64,000 nucleotides of DNA from GWC2-45-44 sp041661665 (GTDB lineage: Bacteria; Planctomycetota; Phycisphaerae; Sedimentisphaerales; UBA12454): NCBI GenBank assembly GCA_041661665.1, contig JBAZTW010000002.1, forward strand, positions 62,001-126,000, in the 5' to 3' direction. The position numbers and the translations under genes were made by a program. The notes beneath the pieces are model-generated. The model had not been told where the DNA came from. It saw only the letters and a list, made by a program, of their open reading frames with translations, and made no database searches. This document shows, piece by piece, positions 43,534 to 53,140 of this stretch; positions within the stretch are counted from its first letter, which is position 1; each line of letters opens with the position of its first letter.

Positions 43534-43603
43534 ACACAGATTGTCGTTTATTCATTCGCAACGTCTTTTCTTTAAATAAGTTATGCAATTTTTAGCAAAA
43601 TAG

Positions 43604-43631
43604 TGTCAATTTTAATTTTATATGCTATAAT
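43604..43631 (+). promoter_or_regulatory. Candidate promoter of the AraC/PocR gene
   Basis: TATAAT at 43626-43631, with a weak TGTCAA at 43604-43609 (16-bp spacer). The leader to ATG 43651 would be about 13 bases. Confidence 0.45.
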
Positions 43632-43650
43632 TTGCCGACGTATATAAAAT

Positions 43651-44913
43651 ATGGAAAAACCACCGTTCACAAAACAAAATTTTGCGAAAATAGAAACCGC
43701 TTTCCACAGCAATTTTAATATGAGGCTGGAGACGACTGATGCGGCAGGCAGGGAGATTCTCTCACTTTGCAATAAAGACTGTCATCCGGCGTTCTGTAAA
43801 ATAATCCGCAGCAGCCCGGCAGGCCTTAAACGATGCAGACAGGACAGGCTGCGAAGTGTAAAAATGGCTTTTGAAACCGGCCAGCCATACATAAGTGTAT
43901 GCCATGCCGGCATCGTTCTGGCATGCGTACCGGCGATGGATAAAGACGAGCCGCTTGGCGGCGTGTTCTTCGGCAAGTGCCTCTGGGATAAGCCGGACGA
44001 TATTACTATTGACGAAATAAATAAACGCGTCAAAGGCATCAGAATCAACAGGGATAAGTTAGTTAGTGCGATTGAAAAACTCCCAGTTGTGTCGGGCAGG
44101 AAAGTTCACGAAGCGGCGGAATTTTTATTTGTCGCTCTTTACGAAATCACCGGCCTTGACCCGCATATAATTCAGTGGCGAAGACAGCGAAGTCAGCAGC
44201 AGTCCGAAATCGGCGAACTTATAAGGAAAGAAAAAGAAAAAAGCAGGGCAGGCCAGTATCCGCTTGAAGCTGAAAAAAAATTGATGGACAAGGTCAAAAT
44301 CGGCGACCGGCTCGGAGCAAGAGAAATTCTCAATATGATTCTGGCATGTATTATGCTAAACGACCCCGGCGATTTGGCGGTACTCAAGGCCAGAATGCTT
44401 GAATTGCTCAGTATCCTCAGCAGAAGCGCAGTCGAAGGCGGAGTTGATATAAATTTCCTGCTCGAAAAAAATCTTGACTATATAAATAAAGTGATGCTGA
44501 TTGACAATCAGCAGGATTTATGCGCGTGGATTGGAAACGCCCTCAACGATTTTATTGAGCAGGTTTATTCCACACAGGACAGCAGAAGAGTTTCGCAGAT
44601 TAAACCGGCGATTGATTATATTATGACGCATTACTGCGAGCCGATTACACTTAGCGATGTTGCCAAAGCGACTCATTTAAGCGTTTCAAGATTAAGCCAT
44701 GTGTTTAAAGAGCAGACCGGCTTTACGATAGTCGATTATATGACCAACGCGAGAATCGAATACGCAAAGGAACTTTTAATATCCACCAATAAAAACTGCA
44801 CGGAGGTGTGTTTTGAGGCGGGATATAATAATCAGAGTTATTTTACAAGAACATTTAAAGAGGTCGTCGGCGTTACGCCGAGAAATTTCAGGGATATCAA
44901 TAGACGGAAGTAA
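43651..44913 (+). CDS. AraC-family regulator with PocR sensory domain
   Basis: A 420-residue cytoplasmic transcription factor. The N-terminal PocR domain (about 10-175) has the cysteine-rich signature CNKDCHPAFCKII, PAGLKRCRQDRL, SVCHAGIVLACVP and GGVFFGK. The middle is helical. The C-terminal AraC double helix-turn-helix (about 325-418) has ITLSDVAKATHLSVSRLSHVF and SYFTRTFKEVVGVTPRNFR. PocR domains are proposed to sense small hydrocarbon-type ligands such as 1,2-propanediol. Rhamnose breakdown makes propanediol precursors, so a link to the rhamnosidase locus is possible but unproven. It directly abuts dxr. Confidence 0.88.
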   Translation: MEKPPFTKQNFAKIETAFHSNFNMRLETTDAAGREILSLCNKDCHPAFCKIIRSSPAGLKRCRQDRLRSVKMAFETGQPYISVCHAGIVLACVPAMDKDEPLGGVFFGKCLWDKPDDITIDEINKRVKGIRINRDKLVSAIEKLPVVSGRKVHEAAEFLFVALYEITGLDPHIIQWRRQRSQQQSEIGELIRKEKEKSRAGQYPLEAEKKLMDKVKIGDRLGAREILNMILACIMLNDPGDLAVLKARMLELLSILSRSAVEGGVDINFLLEKNLDYINKVMLIDNQQDLCAWIGNALNDFIEQVYSTQDSRRVSQIKPAIDYIMTHYCEPITLSDVAKATHLSVSRLSHVFKEQTGFTIVDYMTNARIEYAKELLISTNKNCTEVCFEAGYNNQSYFTRTFKEVVGVTPRNFRDINRRK

Positions 44914-46074
44914 ATGAAAAAGAATATAGCGATATTTGGTTCGACAGGTTCGATAGGGACAAACGCCCTGCGGGTTATTGAGGCTCTTGGCGATGAATAT
45001 AAAGCAGTTGCCCTTAGCGCACATAATAATATAAGACTGCTGACAGAGCAGGTAAAAAAGTTCAAGCCGCAAACAGTCATTTTGACCAACCCAGCGAAAA
45101 TCGACGAATTCAAAAAATTGCTCGGCAGGACAAATGTCGAAATACTTACCGGCAACGCCGGCCTTTTGGCAGCGGCGGCTGATAAGAATACTAATGTTAT
45201 AATCGCTGCGGTTGTCGGCTCGGCCGGGCTTGAGGCGCTTTTGGCCACGGCAAAGACCGGAAAAGTTTTGGCTGTCGCCAACAAGGAGCCGCTTGTCATT
45301 GCGGGTGAACTGCTCACAAAAGTTGCTGCGGAAAACAACGCTAAAATTCTGCCGGTTGACAGCGAACATTCGGCAGTTTTTCAGGCTTTGCAGGCAGGGG
45401 ACGCAAAGGAAGTCAGCAGGATTATTCTTACTGCCAGCGGCGGGCCTTTTAGAGGAGCAACGGCGGAACAAATTGAAAACGCCACGCTCCAGCAGGCTCT
45501 TGCGCATCCGACCTGGAATATGGGCAAAAAAATCACTATCGATTCTGCCACGATGATGAATAAGGCTCTGGAAATAATCGAAGCCAAATGGCTATTTGAT
45601 GTTCCTGTGGAAAAAATCGAAGTGATTGTCCATCCTGAGTCGATAATTCATTCTATGGTGGAGTTTGTTGACGGCTCGGTGATAGCGCAGATGTCCCCGC
45701 CTGATATGTGTCTGCCGATTCAATACGCCCTGACCTTCCCGCACAGGGTGAAAGGCATAACAAAGCACCTGAAATTGGAAGAAATCGGCAAGTTGACCTT
45801 TGAAAAACCCGATATGGAAGTTTTCAAGGCTCTAAAGATTGGTTATCAGGTCGCAAAGGCCGGCGGGACTGCCGCAGCGGTGTTTAACGCCGCAAATGAG
45901 GCTGCCGTAGAAGAATTTCTGGCGGGAAATATAAAATTTGTTAATATCGTCGAACTTATTGAGCGTTGTCTCGATAAACATAATGTGAAAATGAACGCGA
46001 CGCTGGAAGAACTGCTTTCAGCCGACAATTGGGCAAGAAATGAGGTAAAGAAATGTCTGAACAAGGTAATGTAA
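44914..46074 (+). CDS. dxr: 1-deoxy-D-xylulose 5-phosphate reductoisomerase
   Basis: A 386-residue enzyme of the MEP isoprenoid pathway. NADPH-binding FGSTGSIGTNALRVI, VANKEPLVIAGE, the metal-binding PVDSEHSAVFQ, LTASGGPFRG, HPTWNMGKKITIDSATMMNK and VEVIVHPESIIHSMVEF-like segments are all present. It starts immediately after the AraC stop and overlaps rseP by 22 bases, an arrangement common in bacteria. Confidence 0.97.
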   Translation: MKKNIAIFGSTGSIGTNALRVIEALGDEYKAVALSAHNNIRLLTEQVKKFKPQTVILTNPAKIDEFKKLLGRTNVEILTGNAGLLAAAADKNTNVIIAAVVGSAGLEALLATAKTGKVLAVANKEPLVIAGELLTKVAAENNAKILPVDSEHSAVFQALQAGDAKEVSRIILTASGGPFRGATAEQIENATLQQALAHPTWNMGKKITIDSATMMNKALEIIEAKWLFDVPVEKIEVIVHPESIIHSMVEFVDGSVIAQMSPPDMCLPIQYALTFPHRVKGITKHLKLEEIGKLTFEKPDMEVFKALKIGYQVAKAGGTAAAVFNAANEAAVEEFLAGNIKFVNIVELIERCLDKHNVKMNATLEELLSADNWARNEVKKCLNKVM

Positions 46075-48173
46075 AATCAAAAAATATGACTAATCTGCTG
46101 TTTTTGGCGGCGCTGATTGGAATCGTGATATATTTCATTTCCAAAAACGTTGAAAAGAGCGCCAGTATCATTCTGTCTTTTGTCGGGCTGGGTGTGGTGA
46201 TATTTGTTCATGAGTTTGGCCATTTTATTGCTGGTAAACTGTCGGATATTTGCGTCGAGGCATTCGCGATAGGATTTGGTCCGGTTGTCATAGGCGTTAA
46301 ACGATGCGAGAAATTTCTGCGGTTCAGAATCCTGCCAACTATATTGCTCAAGGACAATGACCCGGACGGCGAAGGGCTTTTGTGCTTAAAACTGCCGATG
46401 AACTGCAAAGCAGGCGAAACGGAATATCAATTGAGAATTTTCCCGCTGGGAGGGTTTGTAAAACTGCTCGGCCAGGAAGATGTCGGCGCAGACAAGCCAA
46501 GCGATAACCCACGCTCATTTTTGAACAGGCCTATTTGGAAAAGAATAATGGTCGGTTCTGCCGGCGTGATATTTAACGTCATTCTTGCGATAGCTTTTTT
46601 TGTCGTTGTTTTCACCAGAGGTATAAATATGCCGCCGGCGATTGTAGGCGGTACAATACCGGGCTATCCAGCCGAGAAGGCCGGATTGATGCCGGGCGAT
46701 GAGATAATTTCGGTTGATGGAAAAAACAATATAGATTTTACTACTGTCGCTATGGCAGCGGCTCTGTCAGGCAAAGGCGAGCCTGTCAATATGACTGTAA
46801 AGCGGGCAGACGGCAAAATAGAAGATGTTAATATAATTGCAAAAGAGCTGCCGGGAGCCGGTTTCAGAGGCTTTGGCATATTACCATCGTTCACGCTTGA
46901 AATGGCAAAGATTGAAACCCCTGAAGCATTTTTGGCCGCGACAGGCTTAAAAGCCGGCGATATCCTGACAACTGTTGATGGCGAGAAAATTGAACAGCCC
47001 TGGCAATATACTGAAAAAATACAGCAAGTTTTTGAGCCGACAGTTGAGTTGTCATTCCAAAGGCCGGGACAAAATAAGCCTGTAGTTTTCACAGACAGGC
47101 TTGAATTTAATGCATGTATAGAATATCAGGATGGCGGAGAATTTATACCTTCGCATATCGGCGGGATTATTCCGAGACTTAAAATTATTTCCGTAGAATC
47201 GGCCAATGGCAACCAAAACCTTAAAAGGATTTCCAAAATTATTTCTGTCGAATCGGCGGATGTCAATCAAATACTGCAGAAGGGCGATATTATTGTCCGT
47301 GTCGCCGATATCGCCAATCCCACGTATCAGGAACTGCGTCAGGCGACAATTACATATGCCGAGCAGGATTTAAAACTCACAGTGCTTAGAAACAGCGAAC
47401 TTATTGAAGCAACGGTAGTTCCGAAAATCGGCAAAGACGGCAGGGCGGTCATAGGAATAGGTGTAGGCCTTGATATTGATAATCCAATCGTCGCGGCTGT
47501 CGCTGATGCCAACACATCGCAGATTGGCAGTTTGCCCAGAGGGGCGGAGATTGTTTCCTTTGCGGGCGAAGGAGTGAAAAACTTTTTTGATATCGCCGCA
47601 GCCCTTGAAAAAAACAGGGGCAAAACAGTTAAAATCATTTACAGAAGTACATTGGATGAAAAACAAATGGATTATGCTGTGGGGCAATATGGCGATATTT
47701 TAGCCGTAAGTCCGATTACAGCGTATGAATTGCCGTTCAAGCCGCTCAGGAAACTCTATCGTGCTGACGGCGCTGTTGATGCTATGAAAATGGGAACTCG
47801 AAAAACAGTTGAATTTATCGCACAGACTTATATGACGATAAAAGGGTTGATTGTCGGCGATATAAGTCCCAAGAGCCTGATGGGTCCGGTCGGTATGATT
47901 TCCGCCAGTTCGAAGATTATCGAAAGTAAGGAGTATATTCATTATCTTAACTTTATGGGTATTATCAGCGCCTGTCTTGCGGTAATGAATTTTCTGCCGC
48001 TGCCGATACTTGACGGCGGACTGGTTTTGATGCTGATTATCGAAAAAATAAAAGGCTCGCCAGTGCACACAAAGATACAGGAATGGCTTGTTTATATCGG
48101 CCTTGCCCTCATTGGCGGACTGTTTGTGCTGATAACCTATAACGACATTTTAAGAGTATTCTTCGACAAATAG
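46053..48173 (+). CDS. rseP: Site-2 metalloprotease RseP, enlarged PDZ region
   Basis: A 706-residue inner-membrane zinc protease. VIFVHEFGHFIAGK supplies the HExxH site in an N-terminal helix; NFLPLPILDGG in a C-terminal helix supplies the third ligand. RseP cleaves anti-sigma factors and signal-peptide remnants. Typical family size is about 450 residues. The extra length is periplasmic, with at least three PDZ-like modules (GYPAEKAGLMPGDEI, ATGLKAGDIL, ILQKGDIIVRV), one of which follows an 18-residue tandem duplication. A hydrophobic segment before HExxH adds an extra N-terminal helix. Confidence 0.92.
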   Translation: MSEQGNVKSKNMTNLLFLAALIGIVIYFISKNVEKSASIILSFVGLGVVIFVHEFGHFIAGKLSDICVEAFAIGFGPVVIGVKRCEKFLRFRILPTILLKDNDPDGEGLLCLKLPMNCKAGETEYQLRIFPLGGFVKLLGQEDVGADKPSDNPRSFLNRPIWKRIMVGSAGVIFNVILAIAFFVVVFTRGINMPPAIVGGTIPGYPAEKAGLMPGDEIISVDGKNNIDFTTVAMAAALSGKGEPVNMTVKRADGKIEDVNIIAKELPGAGFRGFGILPSFTLEMAKIETPEAFLAATGLKAGDILTTVDGEKIEQPWQYTEKIQQVFEPTVELSFQRPGQNKPVVFTDRLEFNACIEYQDGGEFIPSHIGGIIPRLKIISVESANGNQNLKRISKIISVESADVNQILQKGDIIVRVADIANPTYQELRQATITYAEQDLKLTVLRNSELIEATVVPKIGKDGRAVIGIGVGLDIDNPIVAAVADANTSQIGSLPRGAEIVSFAGEGVKNFFDIAAALEKNRGKTVKIIYRSTLDEKQMDYAVGQYGDILAVSPITAYELPFKPLRKLYRADGAVDAMKMGTRKTVEFIAQTYMTIKGLIVGDISPKSLMGPVGMISASSKIIESKEYIHYLNFMGIISACLAVMNFLPLPILDGGLVLMLIIEKIKGSPVHTKIQEWLVYIGLALIGGLFVLITYNDILRVFFDK
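47181..47276 (+). repeat. 54-bp tandem duplication inside rseP
   Basis: AAAATTATTTCCGTAGAATC at 47181 is repeated with few changes at 47235, exactly 54 bases later. It encodes KIISVESANGNQ and KIISVESADVNQ, ahead of a PDZ module. Confidence 0.8.
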
Positions 48174-48184
48174 GAATAATACTG

Positions 48185-49579
48185 ATGAACGAAGACAAAA
48201 AGAATATTCTCAAGTGGCGAAAAAAAAATTCCTATTACTATCGGTGGATTGAGAAAATTCACAAATTCGTCATAAGGCCGAACAGCAGAGTTTTGCAAAT
48301 CGGCTGCGAAACCGGTGAATTGCTGGCAGGGGTTAATCCATCTTATGGTCTTGGCATTGATGCCGATGCCGCAAAAATCGCCGTTGCCAAAGAACAGTTT
48401 GGTCATTTGAATTTTCAGGTTGCCGACCCGCATCAGTTCACAATCGATGAAAAATTTGATTATGTGATTATCTGTAATTCGCTTGGCGGCTGGCACGATG
48501 TGCAGAAAGTTTTTGAAAATATCCGCCCAGCCGCGACTCCGGATACGCGGATTATCATCGCGTATTATAATTATCTGTGGGAGTTTGCCCTTGAGCTTGG
48601 CTCGCTGCTTAAAATAAGAAGGCCTTATGAGTATCAAAACTGGCTTTCGCAAAACGATATAGTGAATTTGCTCGATTTGGCGGGCTTTGAATCCATAAGG
48701 CAGAATTCATTTATGCTGCTGCCAAAGCGAATTTGGCCGATTACGTCAATTTTCAATTATTTTCTAACGCTGCTGCCGGGCTTTAGATGTTTTAACCTCA
48801 TCAATCTGATAATAGCCAGACCTATTCCGCCGCAAAAACCGCAAAACGAACTTTCAGTTTCGGTTATTGTTCCCTGCAGAAACGAAAAGGGCAACATCGC
48901 CGATGCGATATTGCGAATTCCGCCGATGGGCAGAGAAACCGAAATAATTTTTGTCGATGGCAGCAGCAGCGACGGCACTGTTGAGGAAATAGAAAAACAA
49001 ATCGCTTACCACCCCGAAAGAAAAATCAAACTGATTCATCAGGGCGATGGAATCGGCAAAGGCGATGCCGTTCGCAAAGGATTTGCCGCAGCCGCCGGCG
49101 ATGTGCTTGTGATTCAGGATGCCGACTTAACCGCTCCGCCGGAGGATTTGCCGAAATTTTTCAAGGCAATCTGCGATGGCAAAGGAGAGTATATCAACGG
49201 CTCTCGGCTTGTTTATCCAATGGAAAAGCAGGCGATGAGATTTCTGAACCTGCTCGGCAACAAATTTTTCAGTATGCTGTTCACCTGGCTGCTTGGTCAG
49301 AAATTCAAAGATACCCTCTGCGGAACGAAAATGATTAGCCGAAAAAATTACGAGCTTATCGCAGCAAATCGTTCGTATTTCGGCGAGTTTGACCCGTTTG
49401 GCGATTTCGATTTGATTTTCGGCGCTGTCAGGCAGAACCTGAAAGTTGTCGAAGTTCCGGTTAATTATAAGGCCAGAACTTATGGCGAAACAAACATCAG
49501 CAGATTTAGACACGGTTGGCTGCTGCTGAAAATGAGCTGGATTGCGTTTAAAAAAATTAAATGGCTGGGTAAATATTGA
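48185..49579 (+). CDS. SAM methyltransferase fused to GT2 glycosyltransferase
   Basis: A 464-residue two-domain protein. Residues 1-215 form a class I methyltransferase (VLQIGCETGELLAGV, GLGIDADAAKIAVA, FDYVIICNSLGGWHDV). From about 222 a GT-A glycosyltransferase of the dolichol-phosphate-mannose synthase type begins: VSVIVPCRNEKGNIADAI, IFVDGSSSDGTVEEI, QDADLTAPPEDL (DxD) and DTLCGTKMISR. No membrane helices are obvious, so it should work at the cytoplasmic face. It may charge a polyprenyl phosphate with a sugar for the membrane transferase downstream. The next gene overlaps it by four bases. Confidence 0.85.
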   Translation: MNEDKKNILKWRKKNSYYYRWIEKIHKFVIRPNSRVLQIGCETGELLAGVNPSYGLGIDADAAKIAVAKEQFGHLNFQVADPHQFTIDEKFDYVIICNSLGGWHDVQKVFENIRPAATPDTRIIIAYYNYLWEFALELGSLLKIRRPYEYQNWLSQNDIVNLLDLAGFESIRQNSFMLLPKRIWPITSIFNYFLTLLPGFRCFNLINLIIARPIPPQKPQNELSVSVIVPCRNEKGNIADAILRIPPMGRETEIIFVDGSSSDGTVEEIEKQIAYHPERKIKLIHQGDGIGKGDAVRKGFAAAAGDVLVIQDADLTAPPEDLPKFFKAICDGKGEYINGSRLVYPMEKQAMRFLNLLGNKFFSMLFTWLLGQKFKDTLCGTKMISRKNYELIAANRSYFGEFDPFGDFDLIFGAVRQNLKVVEVPVNYKARTYGETNISRFRHGWLLLKMSWIAFKKIKWLGKY

Positions 49580-50352
49580 AGTTTTTAAAAATTGCAAAGC
49601 ATAAGGATTCGGCTGAACTTGATATGCCTGAAACAACGATTCGGCATTGTCAGATTATTCAGCAAAAGCGGTTTCTTAAAAACATATATGTCGATTTTTA
49701 CAGCCGATTCAAAAAAGCGTTCGGCAATCCTGAAAATAAACGCCTTGTCGAACTTGGCAGCGGCGGCGGCTTTATAAAAGAAATTATCCCAAACGCAATT
49801 ACCTCTGATGTAATAAAAGTGCCCGGCGTTGATATGTCCTTTTCAGCAGAGCAAATGCCATTTGAGAATGGAAGCGTTGATGCGTTTTTTATGTTCGATG
49901 TGCTGCATCATATTCCAAATCCGAGGCTGTTTTTCAGAGAAGCCTGCCGATGTCTCAGACCCGGCGGCAAAATAGTTATGATTGAGCCTGCCAATACTTT
50001 ATGGGGGCGTTTCATATACAAAAATTTTCATCACGAGGCGTTTGATGAAAAAGCCGGCTGGCAAATGGAATCGACTGGCCCGCTTTCCAGTGCCAATGGC
50101 GCTGTTCCATGGATAATTTTTAATCGCGACAGAAAAATTTTTGAAAATGAATTTCCTGAATTGCAGATTTTGAAAATTTCGTTTCATACGCCGCTGCGGT
50201 ATTTGATTAGCGGAGGGCTTACTTTGCGTCAACTGCTTCCGGGTTGTTGCTATGGGTTAGTGGCGGGATTGGAATGGCTGCTTTCACCGGCTAACAATAT
50301 TTTGGGGATGTTTCAGACTATTGAGATTGAGAAAAGACACAACAGAGGTTAA
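49576..50352 (+). CDS. Class I SAM-dependent methyltransferase
   Basis: A 258-residue cytoplasmic protein with the nucleotide-binding LVELGSGGGFIKEI, an acidic loop (VDMSFSAEQMPFENGSVDAFF) and FDVLHHIPNPRLFFREACRC, then LRPGGKIVMIEPAN. TTG 49576 overlaps the previous stop (TTGA), so translation is coupled. The acceptor is not evident; the setting suggests a glycan or lipid precursor. Confidence 0.85.
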   Translation: MKFLKIAKHKDSAELDMPETTIRHCQIIQQKRFLKNIYVDFYSRFKKAFGNPENKRLVELGSGGGFIKEIIPNAITSDVIKVPGVDMSFSAEQMPFENGSVDAFFMFDVLHHIPNPRLFFREACRCLRPGGKIVMIEPANTLWGRFIYKNFHHEAFDEKAGWQMESTGPLSSANGAVPWIIFNRDRKIFENEFPELQILKISFHTPLRYLISGGLTLRQLLPGCCYGLVAGLEWLLSPANNILGMFQTIEIEKRHNRG

Positions 50353-50414
50353 TTTAACGATATAGACATGTATAAAAGAATAAAAAAACAATATTTAAGA
50401 AAGTTGGAAGTCCT

Positions 50415-51269
50415 ATGATTGGATTGATTGATAGATTGGCCATAACACGAATTAAGCTGTTTTTTGCCCGGATACTTTATTGTCTGATACATCTAATATA
50501 TCGCAAAGACAAACGTATTATCACTAGGAATGGAATTACTTATGAAATTGATTTATCGGAATGTGTCGATTTATCCATTTTTTTATTGGGCCATTTCCAA
50601 AAACATGTTTCTAATAATAAACGTCTCTCTTTGTCTGAGAATGCAATAATTTTTGATGTGGGGGCGAATATAGGGGCCATGGCTCTGCAATTTGCCAAAC
50701 AGTCCCCATTGGGAAGAGTATATGCATTTGAGCCTACTTTTTATGCCTTCGCAAAGCTGAAAAGAAATCTTGCACTAAATCCTGAACTTGCGAATAGAAT
50801 TGTTGCAATTCAAAGTTTTGTCTCCTCGGAAACGTCGGGTGAAGCTAATATAAAGGCGTATGCAAGTTGGAAAGTAGGAGGTTCTGACGATAGCGGCAAG
50901 CACTTGATTCACGGAGGAACCGTAAAGCCTGCCCAGGGGATAGGGGCGATATCTCTCGATGATTTCTGTGAACAGAACAACATCGAGAAGCTGGACTTTA
51001 TCAAAATAGATACCGATGGACACGAATTGGAGGTTTTAAAAGGAGCACAGAAAATTATTGGAAAGTTCAAGCCTGCTATCATTTTTGAAATCGGAATATA
51101 CCTATTGCAGGAAAGAGGCGTTGATTTTTCAGACTATTTAAAATTTTTCGCATCCTTAAACTATTGTTTATTAAACTGCGATAGCCTCAGGGAAATAACT
51201 GCGGATAATTATCGCAGGCATGTTCCATTAAATAGAACAAGTGATATTTTGGCAGTCGCCAATACTTGA
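50415..51269 (+). CDS. FkbM-family methyltransferase
   Basis: A 284-residue protein. The FkbM core is clear: IIFDVGANIGAMALQFAK, VYAFEPTFYAFAKLKRN, AISLDDFCEQNNIEKLDFIKIDTDGHELEVLKG and PAIIFEIG. It is more A/T-rich than its neighbours. FkbM enzymes O-methylate sugars and polyketides, so modification of an exported glycan is plausible here. Confidence 0.88.
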   Translation: MIGLIDRLAITRIKLFFARILYCLIHLIYRKDKRIITRNGITYEIDLSECVDLSIFLLGHFQKHVSNNKRLSLSENAIIFDVGANIGAMALQFAKQSPLGRVYAFEPTFYAFAKLKRNLALNPELANRIVAIQSFVSSETSGEANIKAYASWKVGGSDDSGKHLIHGGTVKPAQGIGAISLDDFCEQNNIEKLDFIKIDTDGHELEVLKGAQKIIGKFKPAIIFEIGIYLLQERGVDFSDYLKFFASLNYCLLNCDSLREITADNYRRHVPLNRTSDILAVANT

Positions 51270-51287
51270 AAATCAAAAGGGTTAATA

Positions 51288-53081
51288 ATGGCTGTGCAAA
51301 AAGGAATTAAAATTCGCCGAAGGCATAAAAAGCCAGCGAATGAAAACTCTATTCAGATAGTTTCTCCTGAAATTATAGCGCAACGTGAAAAATACTTCGG
51401 TATTTTAACCATTGTCGTTCTTTTTGCCTTTGGCGTTTACCACTCAATTCTTTATTTCGGTCATACGGCTGTCCCCAATTCGGATTTTCCTGCCTTTTTC
51501 TCTACCGGCCGGCAGCTTTTATCTTTTCACATCCCATCAAGTTTTAAGCGTGTTCCGGTTCTTGGGATTTTGCAAGTTCTTCTTTCCTGGATCATCGGCG
51601 GCCAACATCCCGGCTTGACAGCCGGTTGGCTGCTGAATGCGATATTGCATCCGTTCAATCTTATCCTGCTGTGGCTCATCTGTAGAAAGTTCGTAGGTAA
51701 ATCGGGCTTGTGGATTGCAATAATTGCAATACTCAATCCAATGGTTATTTATCTGCTGACTGAACCGATAGTAGAAACTACATTTTTATTTTTTATACTT
51801 TTGACTTTCTATTTTATTCTGAAAAATTCCCGGTGGAGTTATCTTTTTGCATCAATCGCAACGATGACTCGTTACGAAGGCGCAGCTCTTATTCTTGCGG
51901 CTTTTATAATCGATATGATAAACAGCAAAACAAAACAGGAACGATTCCGAATTTTCCTCTATTCAGCATTGGCGGCGACACCCGTGGCAATTTGGATGGT
52001 CGGTATTTTGATGACCCCGCATGCAGAATCGTATTTAACTGTTTATGGAAAAGAGTATGCCAAATTGTATGCGCAACCGGAAGAAAGCAGAACTGGTTTT
52101 TTTATGAATTTAGGCGTGTTATGGGAAACAGGATTTCAACCTCTGCTGATACCTTTTTTCAGCGATAACAGCGAAGACATAAATATGGTTTGGGGATTGA
52201 GTAAATTTTTTGCGATTATGGGGTTTGCTTTTGGTTCGATTTATGGACTATTCAAACGCCGATGGGAAGTGCTCGCTTTGCTCATATTTCTGATATCATA
52301 TTTTGCGATTCATTTAAAATTTCCTGTTCAGTATTCGCGATACTATATGCCGATTTCCTGGGTCGCACTTTTACTGTGTTGGTTCGGCTTGCAAAACATC
52401 TGGAACCTGCTGAATAAAAACAGGCGTATCCCTAAGCCGATTATATTCCTCTTACAGGCAATTATTTTGACAATTACTATTATATGGCTGATCAGCCTTC
52501 CTCTATCGTTGCCGAAATTAACTCCTGCCAGCGCCGTATCCGTTTCAATGCCGTATGTTGCAATTGTGGTCGTGTTACTTTTGCTTGCCGGACGTACTTA
52601 TATTTATAAAATTAAAAACATATTTTCTCAGGTGGTTATTCTTGCGGTATTGGGGCTTATTATCGCATCGAATCAATTTATACTCGCTCCCACGCTTGGT
52701 AACGGCCAAAGAGATATAGAGTTCAAACTTCTGGGGAATTGGTACGTTGCAAATGCTAAACCCGGCGAAAAAATGGGGCTTTTTTTGTCACATGTGGTAC
52801 AGATATATGCGCCTAAATACGCCGACAATCTTGTTTACCTGCCCACTTCCGATAACCCTGTGAATTTTGTAAAGGCCTGCTACGATGCAAACATCACTTA
52901 TGTCGTCTGGGCATCACGCGAAGGATTGAGTAGGGATGCCAGCTACCATCAGACGAATTTAGATAAAAACATAGCTATGCTTCGCGAACCAAAGAGTATC
53001 GGCCCGTATGAGTATATAACAACTATTAAGGCAAACCAATACCGCTATGTTAATATTTTTAGACTCAAGCCTCGGCCATAA
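51288..53081 (+). CDS. GT39/ArnT-like membrane glycosyltransferase
   Basis: A 597-residue polytopic protein. A basic cytoplasmic N-terminus is followed by about 12 hydrophobic segments and a C-terminal periplasmic domain of roughly 120 residues. An acidic first-loop motif (PNSDFPAFFSTGRQL) and TRYEGAALILAAF resemble the PMT/ArnT/GT83 family, which uses polyprenyl-phosphate sugars. The sugar could be supplied by the GT2 domain three genes upstream. Terminated by the palindrome at 53093. Confidence 0.75.
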   Translation: MAVQKGIKIRRRHKKPANENSIQIVSPEIIAQREKYFGILTIVVLFAFGVYHSILYFGHTAVPNSDFPAFFSTGRQLLSFHIPSSFKRVPVLGILQVLLSWIIGGQHPGLTAGWLLNAILHPFNLILLWLICRKFVGKSGLWIAIIAILNPMVIYLLTEPIVETTFLFFILLTFYFILKNSRWSYLFASIATMTRYEGAALILAAFIIDMINSKTKQERFRIFLYSALAATPVAIWMVGILMTPHAESYLTVYGKEYAKLYAQPEESRTGFFMNLGVLWETGFQPLLIPFFSDNSEDINMVWGLSKFFAIMGFAFGSIYGLFKRRWEVLALLIFLISYFAIHLKFPVQYSRYYMPISWVALLLCWFGLQNIWNLLNKNRRIPKPIIFLLQAIILTITIIWLISLPLSLPKLTPASAVSVSMPYVAIVVVLLLLAGRTYIYKIKNIFSQVVILAVLGLIIASNQFILAPTLGNGQRDIEFKLLGNWYVANAKPGEKMGLFLSHVVQIYAPKYADNLVYLPTSDNPVNFVKACYDANITYVVWASREGLSRDASYHQTNLDKNIAMLREPKSIGPYEYITTIKANQYRYVNIFRLKPRP

Positions 53082-53092
53082 ATCACAAAAAA

Positions 53093-53114
53093 GGGCGGGG
53101 TTATAACCCCGCCC
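53093..53114. terminator. Perfect 22-bp palindrome, two-way terminator
   Basis: GGGCGGGGTTATAACCCCGCCC lies between two converging genes, the GT39-like gene and the minus-strand PEP-CTERM gene. An A run on the left and an A/T-rich stretch on the right allow termination from both sides. Confidence 0.8.
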
Positions 53115-53140
53115 ATAATATAAATATATCATGACCGTTT

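Noticed and set aside
53093..53114. Operator for the minus-strand PEP-CTERM gene
   Set aside because: The palindrome lies at the 3' ends of two converging genes, which fits a two-way terminator.
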